A DNA stretch of 5,256 bases, from positions 1,542 to 6,797 of the forward strand of contig QBMP01000244.1 in the NCBI GenBank assembly GCA_003242115.1, written 5' to 3'. The stretch is from Phormidesmis priestleyi (lineage in GTDB: Bacteria; Cyanobacteriota; Cyanobacteriia; Phormidesmidales; Phormidesmidaceae). The position numbers were made by a program, and so were the translations under genes. Within the stretch, counting starts at the first letter, position 1; each line of letters begins with the position of its first letter. This document shows, piece by piece, positions 1-5,256 of the stretch. The notes under the pieces were generated by a model. It was not told the origin of the DNA. It made no database searches and worked only from the letters and a program-made list of their open reading frames with translations.

Positions 1-32
1 CTATTGCCGCTCAAAATATAGATTCTCAAACG

Positions 33-842
33 TTGATTCCCGCTATCGGGGTGGATTGGTCTGCAAAGGACGCGATCGCCGTGCGCGCCTGCATTGTCGG
101 CGAAAGAATCGCCACTAAAGCGCTCGAAGGGTTCCCGGTGCTGGCCACTAATCCTTTGATCATTCAAGCTGGTGCGAGTGGCTGCGCCGTGCTGCTGCGC
201 TATGGCGTCGTCGTCACCTTTGATCTCAGCGCTGAAGAAGAAGCTGACCTACTGGCCTCACTGCGGCCTCATATTCGTGAAAAACTAAAATCAACCTCTT
301 CAGAAGCGCTGGCAATAGCCTTTCGCCCCCAAGTCAAAGAGCGCCTAGAAGGCAATCTGCTTTGGCTACAGGAATGCAGCGCCGAACGGCTGCAAATCGT
401 GGCTGAAGCGCTAGGCAAAAGCGTTGTGCTCGAATATTACGAAACCGAAGTATCGAGTCTATTTGAGCGCATAAAGCCGTTTACTACCGCGATTCAGGGC
501 AAGAACCTGCGTCCACCCAAAGAAAAAGAGCTGCTGAGCTACATTGGCGGCACGCTGCTGATTCAGCAAAAAATGCTGGGCATCGTTGAAGTCGGTGAAA
601 AGCCCGATCCGATTTGGGACTATCCAGCGCTAGAGCGGCTTTATTTGCGGTTAGAAAACGAATATGAGCTGCGAGAGCGCTTACTGGCGCTAGAGCAAAA
701 GCTAGATCTCATTTCTAAAACGGTTGAGACTTCTTTAGCGGTGATGCAGCGCGACAGCAGTCACCGAGTGGAGTGGTACATCGTGATTTTAATTGTGGCT
801 GAAATTGTCCTGTCAATTTATGACCTGTGGACAAGGCGCTAG
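33..842 (+). CDS. RMD1/DUF155 family protein with C-terminal membrane anchor (start uncertain)
   Basis: Recognised as an RMD1 (DUF155) family protein, a family found in cyanobacteria and in eukaryotes, where yeast Rmd1 and mitochondrial RMND1 belong. RMND1 is linked to mitochondrial translation; the cyanobacterial function is unknown to me. Numbering from the TTG at 33, the conserved region begins near residue 16 (AVRACIVGERI) and continues through GCAVLLRYGVVV (50-61). The strongest block is YIGGTLLIQQKMLGIVEVGE (170-189), followed by a charged, probably coiled-coil stretch (about 200-235). The C-terminus has the family-typical RVEWYIVILIVAEI hydrophobic segment (about 247-265), a single tail anchor that leaves the bulk presumably cytoplasmic. 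Its 269 residues suit the family. The start is not secure: TTG 33 has no visible Shine-Dalgarno, GTG 51 is an alternative, and the frame stays open leftward to the window edge, so the gene may begin outside. It is convergent with the binding-protein gene, 10 bp away. Confidence 0.88.
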   Translation: MIPAIGVDWSAKDAIAVRACIVGERIATKALEGFPVLATNPLIIQAGASGCAVLLRYGVVVTFDLSAEEEADLLASLRPHIREKLKSTSSEALAIAFRPQVKERLEGNLLWLQECSAERLQIVAEALGKSVVLEYYETEVSSLFERIKPFTTAIQGKNLRPPKEKELLSYIGGTLLIQQKMLGIVEVGEKPDPIWDYPALERLYLRLENEYELRERLLALEQKLDLISKTVETSLAVMQRDSSHRVEWYIVILIVAEIVLSIYDLWTRR

Positions 843-852
843 CGGGACTGGT

Positions 853-2283
853 CTAAGGGACTGGCACAAAGTCGTAGCCGGTGCCGGAGCGATCGCCTAC
901 CTTCACCGTCACCAACTGTGAGGGCTGATTGCGATCGCCCGATGGCAAAAACCGAATCGGATCGGTCGCGCCTTCTACGCTCAAGGCCGGATTTGCTAAA
1001 GCCGCTTCAACGCCTTCTCTGGTGGGGCTTCCGCCAATGCCTGCCGCCAACGCTACCACCGCATCGTAAGCGGTCGCCGTGCGCCAATTGACATCGCCGC
1101 CCCAGAGCAACCTCGATTCTTTTACAAAGGGCGTTTGCTCATGGCTGAGAATGTGCCAGGGCACAGCCACCGTCAGCCCTAGCGCATTGTTGCGTCCCAC
1201 ATCTAGAATCTTGAAGTCGTAAAGGCTATCGCCACCGACAACCGGCAGCGCCTGCTGATTCAGCGCCAAAATCTGTAAAGAGGTATTGACCGTCTGATCG
1301 GTCAGGGCCAGCATCAGCACATCCGCGCCTGCCGCTTTAGCCGCTTGCATTGCTTGACCAGCGCTAAAGCCCGCCTCACTGATGTCGATATCCGCCACTA
1401 CTTGGCCGCCGTTGCTGAGTAGCTCAGTGGTAAATTCTGAGCGCACAGAGCTGCTGTAAACGCTTTCACTGGTGTAGAAAACGGCGGCTTTGGTTTTGTT
1501 CAGCGTGTTGAGTACGTAGCGCGACAGGGTGGCGGCAGCTAGGCGATCGCTCGGCACCGTGCGAAAAATATACTTACCGGCATCGGCTATTTTGACCGCT
1601 GTACTCGCTGGCGAAATCATCGTCAGCCCCTTTGCCTCGTAAACTTCAGCCGCCGCCAGGGTTGTTCCACTAGAGAAATGGCCGACCACACCCAGAACGT
1701 CTGGATCATTGGCCAGCGCCGTGGCTAGAGCACTGGCCGTCTGCGGATCATCCCCATCATCAAACAGCAGTACCTTTAGCAGCGTGCCGTTGATTCCACC
1801 GGCTTGATTGATCGTTTGCTGAGCTTGAGCCGCCCCGCGCAGCATCTCATTGCCCTGATTGCTGGCCGAACCCACCGGCACCGACACCGCAATCGTATAG
1901 GCAGTCGCCTCCCCAATTTTGGCATTGTTGAGATAAATCAGCGATTCGGGATCGTTGCGATTCTCTTTCAGCGCTTCGGCAAAGGCGGCTTGAGCCCCGG
2001 CATAGTCGCCAGCGGCCATCGCCTCTAAACCCTTTTCTTTACTGGCACTCACGGGCGTAGGCAAAATGGAACGCCCTGAACGACCATCAGCGGTAGCGAC
2101 CTCTAGGCGACCTGGATTTTTGCCCGAAGATCCGCCGCCATTGGAGTTAGAGCCTAATCCACTGGTCGGCAAGCCGCCTGAGCCGAAGACATTATTTTTG
2201 AGCCACCAAGCTCCTATGCCCAGCAGAGTAGCCGTAATAAGTAACGCAATGATAAGGGCGGGCAGCTCGTTCTTTTTAGCCAT
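853..2283 (-). CDS. membrane-anchored ABC-type (branched-chain amino acid-like) substrate-binding protein with TPR-like region
   Basis: Predicted extracytoplasmic ligand-binding protein of the LivJ/Peripla_BP_6 class, 476 aa. Residues 8-29 form a hydrophobic helix after MAKKNE, followed by a Gly/Ser/Asn-rich flexible linker (about 34-56). There is no cysteine anywhere, so it cannot be a lipoprotein; the helix is most likely an uncleaved anchor or possibly a signal peptide. Residues 83-123 (GLEAMAAGDYAGAQAAFAEA, then DPESLIYLNNAKIG) look like one TPR-type helical pair. The binding fold starts at about 129 (YTIAVSVPVG). GHFSSGTTLAAAEVYEAKGL (201-220) and ISPAST (223-228) match the LivJ-type regions whose Ser/Thr residues hold the ligand carboxylate; TAYDAVVALA (404-413) is also typical. 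ATG at 2283 fits the anchor. It lies 41 bp downstream of the kinase gene, probably in one operon, with no permease or ATPase gene nearby. A sensory rather than transport role is inferred; the ligand is unknown. Confidence 0.9.
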   Translation of the reverse strand: MAKKNELPALIIALLITATLLGIGAWWLKNNVFGSGGLPTSGLGSNSNGGGSSGKNPGRLEVATADGRSGRSILPTPVSASKEKGLEAMAAGDYAGAQAAFAEALKENRNDPESLIYLNNAKIGEATAYTIAVSVPVGSASNQGNEMLRGAAQAQQTINQAGGINGTLLKVLLFDDGDDPQTASALATALANDPDVLGVVGHFSSGTTLAAAEVYEAKGLTMISPASTAVKIADAGKYIFRTVPSDRLAAATLSRYVLNTLNKTKAAVFYTSESVYSSSVRSEFTTELLSNGGQVVADIDISEAGFSAGQAMQAAKAAGADVLMLALTDQTVNTSLQILALNQQALPVVGGDSLYDFKILDVGRNNALGLTVAVPWHILSHEQTPFVKESRLLWGGDVNWRTATAYDAVVALAAGIGGSPTREGVEAALANPALSVEGATDPIRFLPSGDRNQPSQLVTVKVGDRSGTGYDFVPVP

Positions 2284-2324
2284 GTGATTAGCTCAAGCTC
2301 TGATATTAAAGGCATTTGAATTGA

Positions 2325-3797
2325 TCACATAATACGGGAAAGCAAGCGAAAGATAAGTCGAAAGATAACGGCGATCGCCACCATTCCACCGCCTGCCATT
2401 ACCGTTATCACCAAAATCAGCGGCAGTTGTCCGCCCAAAAACGCATTCAGCGGCGAGAAGAAAACTACTGCTGCTAGCGTAATTCCCGAAATAATCAGTA
2501 GATCCCAGCCTTCAATCGTGCGCCGCCATTGTAAGAGCACCAGCACCCCTAGCATGACTAGCCATGCCGCGCCACCAAATAGCGTGGTGCCCAGTAGGCT
2601 GAAAGCTGCGATCGCCAGCAGTCCCCCTTCTGCGCCAGTAAACGCCGCATTGCTCAAAAACTTCACTAAAGACAGCGGCTGAGCCTGGGCGCGAACAGCT
2701 TTAGGCTGCATAGGGGGCGAATTAGATTGCGAACTGGGCGGCGGATTGGATGCGTTCGGTGTGGCTGCTAGCGGTGTGGCTGCTGGCGAAGTCGCCTGCG
2801 GGGCCAGCGGTTTCTGGCTGACCGATGGGGCAATGTTAGCGCCTTGGGCAGTGTCTGCCAGCGCCTTGAGTACTGCTTTAGCTGAAGGGTAGCGATCTCT
2901 CGGTCTTGCCCGCAACATCTGGTTCAGCACCTGCGCTAATTCTGCCGATACCTGCGCGTAGGGCTGCCAATGCCAGCTATTGGTGGAGCTATCGCGCAGC
3001 TCGCTCGAAGATTGATTGGTCAGCAGCACCACACAGCTCGCCGCCAGCGCATACAGATCAGAGGTTGCATCAACCATGCCATTCATAATCTGCTCTGGCG
3101 GCGCAAAATCCGGTGAGCAAATTGTCGTTGGCCCCCGCTGCGACCCAGTGGCCGTCGCCACCTCTTTGACCGCCCCAAAATCCAGCAGCGATAGCCGCCC
3201 ATCGGGGCCCTGCATAATGTTTGAGGGCTTCACATCCCGATGAATCGCGCCCTTACTATGGACAAAATCGAGCACATCAAGCATCGCCGTCAGCACGGCT
3301 TTGACTTCTGTTTCCGTCAGCTTGCCTCGCCTATCCAAAACCTTTTCGAGATCTTCTCCTTCGACAAACTCCTGCACGAGGTAAAACAATTCCTCCGACT
3401 GATTGGTCAGCGGATTGGTGATTATCAGCGGGAAGTAAGCGTACAGATTAGGAATTTGTGGATGCTGTAAGCCCAAGCGCTCTAACACTTCTGCTTCAGT
3501 GGCAAACAGCCGTTGGGCGGTGGCCATTTGCTGCGCACTCAGATTCACGGGCGGCTGAAACAGCTTGACGACACAGTTACGCTTAGTCGGCGAATCAAAA
3601 TCACGCGCCAGAAAAGCAGTGCCAAAGCCGCCTTTACCCAGCACACTCACCGGCAAATAGCGCCCACCCAAGATCAGCTCCATTCGACAAGCGCCACAGT
3701 ACTTTTGCTTCAGAGGCCGAGACACTTTGGGATCGTCCAGATCGGCAAAGTTATTGGGAGGAGACGGGCAGGTCGGACGAGTGCAGTACAGTTGCAT
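2325..3797 (-). CDS. membrane-bound Hanks-type serine/threonine protein kinase
   Basis: Eukaryotic-like Ser/Thr kinase, 490 aa from ATG 3797. The frame could start two codons earlier at TTG 3803, but the ATG gives the family-like N-terminus MQLYC; no clear Shine-Dalgarno precedes either. Numbering from the ATG: Cys 5, 10, 34 and 37 form a zinc-ribbon-like cluster. The kinase domain spans about 48-315, with glycine loop LGKGGFG (53-59), ATP lysine K78, probable helix-C E101, catalytic HRD (186-188) with K190 and N193, DFG (206-208), TT at 224-225 in the activation segment, APPEQ (232-236), D247 and R302. All core catalytic residues are present, so it should be active. A Pro/Ser/Ala/Thr/Gln-rich linker (about 317-376) leads to about four membrane helices (roughly 392-408, 409-424, 432-450, 458-483). 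The RR after helix 2 and RLLSR at the end suggest both lie inside, leaving only tiny outside loops. Substrates are unknown. Confidence 0.93.
   Translation of the reverse strand: MQLYCTRPTCPSPPNNFADLDDPKVSRPLKQKYCGACRMELILGGRYLPVSVLGKGGFGTAFLARDFDSPTKRNCVVKLFQPPVNLSAQQMATAQRLFATEAEVLERLGLQHPQIPNLYAYFPLIITNPLTNQSEELFYLVQEFVEGEDLEKVLDRRGKLTETEVKAVLTAMLDVLDFVHSKGAIHRDVKPSNIMQGPDGRLSLLDFGAVKEVATATGSQRGPTTICSPDFAPPEQIMNGMVDATSDLYALAASCVVLLTNQSSSELRDSSTNSWHWQPYAQVSAELAQVLNQMLRARPRDRYPSAKAVLKALADTAQGANIAPSVSQKPLAPQATSPAATPLAATPNASNPPPSSQSNSPPMQPKAVRAQAQPLSLVKFLSNAAFTGAEGGLLAIAAFSLLGTTLFGGAAWLVMLGVLVLLQWRRTIEGWDLLIISGITLAAVVFFSPLNAFLGGQLPLILVITVMAGGGMVAIAVIFRLIFRLLSRIM
2758..2787. repeat. 15-bp tandem duplication inside the kinase linker
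   Basis: GGTGTGGCTGCTAGC (2758-2772) is repeated with one mismatch at 2773-2787. On the coding (minus) strand it encodes the repeated pentapeptide in PAATPLAATP, inside the Pro/Ala/Thr/Ser-rich linker between kinase domain and membrane helices. It keeps the frame and probably only lengthens the linker. Confidence 0.8.
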
Positions 3798-3825
3798 GGG
3801 CAAAGATGATAAATAGGCCCAAAAA

Positions 3826-3845
3826 ATTAGAGTTAGAGATTAGAG
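3826..3845. repeat. triple ATTAGAG-type direct repeat upstream of the kinase gene
   Basis: ATTAGAG (3826-3832), TTAGAG (3833-3838) and ATTAGAG (3839-3845) follow one another directly; on the minus strand this reads CTCTAAT, CTCTAA, CTCTAAT. It begins 29 bases upstream of the kinase ATG, within reach of its promoter or 5' UTR, so it could be a regulator-binding site. It does not match the RbcR, NtcA or Pho-box patterns that I know. Confidence 0.6.
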
Positions 3846-3869
3846 ACCAGTGACGCAGCTAGTTTAACC

Positions 3870-3944
3870 GTTGTGAATATAGTCATCGTCACTATAGCTG
3901 TCGTCACCATGGCTGTCGTCACTATAGCTGCCGTCTGTTTAGCT
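3870..3944. repeat. 15-bp tandem repeat array between rbcR and the kinase gene
   Basis: Five consecutive 15-bp units are visible on the plus strand, with best unit GTCGTCACTATAGCT at 3915-3929. The unit at 3885-3899 matches it 14/15 and 3900-3914 matches 13/15; the outer units 3930-3944 and 3870-3884 are degenerate (11/15 and 10/15). The right end overlaps the first two bases of the rbcR stop codon as read on the plus strand, and the array sits in the upstream region of the kinase gene. The period is a multiple of three, as in slippage-expanded coding repeats, but no convincing gene covers it. It could be a protein-binding array, an rbcR 3' UTR element, or simple slippage. Confidence 0.85.
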
Positions 3945-5067
3945 ACTCAACATCAAGCGCTACTGTCTGGTTAGAAGCCTGATTCTGGTTAGAAGAAGAC
4001 TGATTAGAGAATTTATCTAGCATCGAATCAGAGGCTTCTTTATTGCTGATAGTTTTTGCCACCGCGTTTTTTGCCGCCGTGATCTTAGCCGCCGCTGCCT
4101 TATTATCAGCAGTGCTTTTCGCCGTCGCTCTGGTAAACGCTAACTCACGGTTAGTAAACTGCGGCAAAATTTCTTTAGTGAATGCTTCTGCGGCCTTAGA
4201 ACGATACCGATTGGGATTGAAAATCACTGACAGCGTGCGTTTGACCTCGACAGATTCGATGCGGGCGCGGTGAATGATGCCCATTTGCAGCTCTTTTTCA
4301 ATTGAAGAAGTCGATGCAAAGGCGACGCCTAAGCCTGACTGCACCGCGTTTTTAATCGCTTCAATGGAGTTCAGCTCCATTTCGATTCGCAAGCGCCGAG
4401 TTTCGATGCCGCCGCGAGTTAGCACCTGATCGATGGCTTTGCGCGTGGTGGATTGAGAATCGAGGGTAATAAATTTCAGCTTGTACAGATCGCTACGGGC
4501 AATCACGTCGCTAGTTGCTAAGGGATGAAAAACCGGCATGATCAGCGCCAGTTCATCTTCGGCGTAGGGGGCGGCTTCTAAAGATTCTTGCAGCTCAGGC
4601 GGAATTTCACCGCCGATAATGGCGAGATCAATTTGACCATTGGCGACTGCCCAAGCGGTGCGGCGAGTAGAGTGAACGTGTAGCTGTACGGCGACTTCGG
4701 GGTAGCGCTGGCGAAACTGGCCAATCATGCGCGGCAGCAGGTAGGTACCGGTGGTTTGGCTGGCTCCAATAATCAGCGTGCCGCCCTGTAAGTTTTGTAA
4801 ATCTTCAATGGCGCGGCAGGTTTCTTGGCAAAGGTTGAGAATGCGATCGCCATATTCCAATAGCAAATGCCCCGCTTCGGTGAGCTGCGCTCGGCGGCCA
4901 CCGCGATCAAACAGCGGTACGGCCAGCGATCGCTCTAAATTTTGCACTTGCAAGCTAACGGCGGGCTGAGAGACGTATAGACTATCCGCCGCACGCTTAA
5001 AGCTACCCTCAGACGCAATGGCTTTTAAAATGCGAAGCTGATCAAGGGTAAAAGGAAGGTCAGACAT
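3943..5067 (-). CDS. rbcR: RbcR, LysR-type transcriptional regulator of RuBisCO genes, with extended C-terminal tail
   Basis: LysR-type regulator, 374 aa. The N-terminus [20 protein letters not shown] and the helix-turn-helix (about 8-67, including [20 protein letters not shown]) match cyanobacterial RbcR as I remember it, as do [20 protein letters not shown] (93-112) and [20 protein letters not shown] (228-247). The effector-binding domain spans about 95-305. In the family, RbcR (Ycf30 in red-lineage plastids) activates RuBisCO genes at sites of the form ATTA(G/A)-N5-(C/T)TAAT. I see no such site in the window, so autoregulation is not supported here. ATG 5067 fits the conserved N-terminus and has AGGA nine bases upstream. 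Residues from about 306 to 374 are extra: first Ala/Lys/Thr-rich (roughly 313-343), then Ser/Asn/Gln-rich (354-368). The TAG stop lies inside the last unit of a 15-bp tandem repeat. The related LysR regulators CmpR and CcmR/NdhR are less likely. Confidence 0.93.
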   Translation of the reverse strand: MSDLPFTLDQLRILKAIASEGSFKRAADSLYVSQPAVSLQVQNLERSLAVPLFDRGGRRAQLTEAGHLLLEYGDRILNLCQETCRAIEDLQNLQGGTLIIGASQTTGTYLLPRMIGQFRQRYPEVAVQLHVHSTRRTAWAVANGQIDLAIIGGEIPPELQESLEAAPYAEDELALIMPVFHPLATSDVIARSDLYKLKFITLDSQSTTRKAIDQVLTRGGIETRRLRIEMELNSIEAIKNAVQSGLGVAFASTSSIEKELQMGIIHRARIESVEVKRTLSVIFNPNRYRSKAAEAFTKEILPQFTNRELAFTRATAKSTADNKAAAAKITAAKNAVAKTISNKEASDSMLDKFSNQSSSNQNQASNQTVALDVE

Positions 5068-5076
5068 GATGGCGTA

Positions 5077-5080
5077 TCCT
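5077..5080 (-). promoter_or_regulatory. Shine-Dalgarno sequence of rbcR
   Basis: On the minus strand AGGA lies nine bases before the ATG at 5067, an acceptable spacing. It supports the chosen start, which the conserved N-terminus already indicates. It is the only clear Shine-Dalgarno site in the window; the other three genes lack one, which is common in cyanobacteria. Confidence 0.6.
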
Positions 5081-5169
5081 GACTAAGCAGGAATCCAGTA
5101 ATTGTTGATATCACTACCGCAACTCTCTGAATTTACCAGGATATTGAGACGATTGCTGAAGATCACATT

Positions 5170-5206
5170 TTTGAACCAAGCTGGAATAGCGATCGCGCCG
5201 TTCAAA
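5170..5206. repeat. 7-bp perfect inverted repeat, centres 30 bp apart, upstream of rbcR
   Basis: TTTGAAC at 5170-5176 is mirrored by GTTCAAA at 5200-5206. The arm centres are 30 bp apart, about three helical turns, which would put both arms on the same face of DNA. The element lies about 100 bp upstream of the rbcR start, and a HIP1 octamer (5189-5196) sits between the arms. It could be a regulator site or a chance pairing in AT-rich sequence. Confidence 0.45.
5189..5196. repeat. HIP1 octamer GCGATCGC (one of nine in the window)
   Basis: The palindrome GCGATCGC starts at 72, 889, 931, 1543, 2371, 2608, 4843, 4926 and 5189; this entry marks the only intergenic copy. Such density is characteristic of many cyanobacterial chromosomes and is the main taxonomic evidence apart from the proteins. 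HIP1 has no agreed function. Confidence 0.9.
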
Positions 5207-5256
5207 CTGTCATAATGAGAGGTAGCTTCAGGGGATCAAACGATCGCCGTTTATTC

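Larger units (their letters stand above)
5068..5256. other. upstream non-coding region of rbcR, running to the window edge
   Basis: These 189 bases contain no supportable gene. They hold the rbcR Shine-Dalgarno site, an 8-bp palindrome TGATATCA (5106-5113), the spaced inverted repeat 5170-5206, and a HIP1 octamer. A rightward -10-like CATAAT (5211-5216) and a purine run AGGGGA (5230-5235) hint that a divergent gene may begin beyond the right edge, but no start codon for it is visible here. I could not place a confident rbcR promoter. Confidence 0.5.

Noticed and set aside
1804..2287. Two plus-strand frames opposite the 5' half of the binding-protein gene
   Set aside because: They are antisense to a confident gene, have Arg/Pro-rich or composition-driven translations and no recognisable domain.
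2906..3809. Several plus-strand frames opposite the kinase gene
   Set aside because: All lie antisense to conserved kinase motifs and show no family features of their own.
3826..3845. RbcR binding site upstream of the kinase
   Set aside because: ATTAG is present, but the required CTAAT-type half on the same strand five bases later is not; the repeats are direct, not inverted.
3878..3896. Hairpin TATAGT/ACTATA with a 7-base loop as an rbcR terminator
   Set aside because: The stem is only six AT-rich base pairs, has no following T-run on the minus strand, and is largely produced by the 15-bp repeat units.
3870..3944. CRISPR array
   Set aside because: The 15-bp units directly abut one another with no spacers and no cas genes are near.
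4043..4273. Hydrophobic 76-residue plus-strand frame opposite the rbcR tail
   Set aside because: It is antisense to the Ala/Lys-rich part of a well-recognised gene; its hydrophobic character follows from the low-complexity codons on the other strand, and no ribosome site or family match is apparent.
5098..5117. NtcA-type site in the rbcR leader
   Set aside because: GTA and TAC are present but 14 bases apart rather than the eight of the NtcA consensus.
5211..5216. CATAAT as a complete rightward promoter
   Set aside because: It matches the -10 consensus at five of six bases, but no -35 element is found at 16-18 bp spacing and no downstream gene is visible in the window.

Overview
The window looks like chromosomal DNA of a cyanobacterium of moderate GC content. 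The palindromic octamer GCGATCGC (HIP1), a signature of many cyanobacterial genomes, occurs nine times in 5.26 kb. All four proteins have recognisable cyanobacterial relatives, and one is a near-textbook RbcR, the LysR-type regulator of RuBisCO genes. I cannot assign genus or species, though a filamentous or Leptolyngbya-like lineage would be reasonable.

Layout, left to right. (1) Positions 33-842, plus strand: an RMD1/DUF155-family membrane-anchored protein. Its reading frame stays open to the left edge, so its true start may lie outside the window. (2) It converges, with only 10 bp between stop codons, on a gene at 853-2283, minus strand. This encodes a membrane-anchored periplasmic binding protein of the branched-chain amino acid type (Peripla_BP_6-like) with a short TPR-like region ahead of the binding domain. 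(3) 41 bp upstream of it, at 2325-3797 on the same strand, lies a Hanks-type Ser/Thr protein kinase with an N-terminal zinc-ribbon-like Cys cluster and a C-terminal bundle of about four membrane helices. (4) A 145-bp gap holds an array of 15-bp tandem repeats and a triple ATTAGAG-type repeat. (5) rbcR, positions 3943-5067 on the minus strand, carries an unusual low-complexity C-terminal tail. (6) The last 189 bp (5068-5256) are non-coding leader of rbcR and possibly of a gene to the right; they contain a widely spaced inverted repeat and one HIP1 site. No gap exceeds 300 bp. No tRNA, rRNA, CRISPR array, insertion sequence or convincing intrinsic terminator was seen.

The kinase and binding-protein genes are probably one operon and are the most interesting part of the window. 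The kinase has essentially no extracytoplasmic domain. The next gene supplies an extracytoplasmic ligand-binding domain on its own membrane anchor, and no ABC permease or ATPase gene is present. Cyanobacteria also have single-chain proteins combining these two domains, so the pair reads as a split ligand-sensing receptor kinase. That role is inference. rbcR upstream is probably a separate transcription unit.
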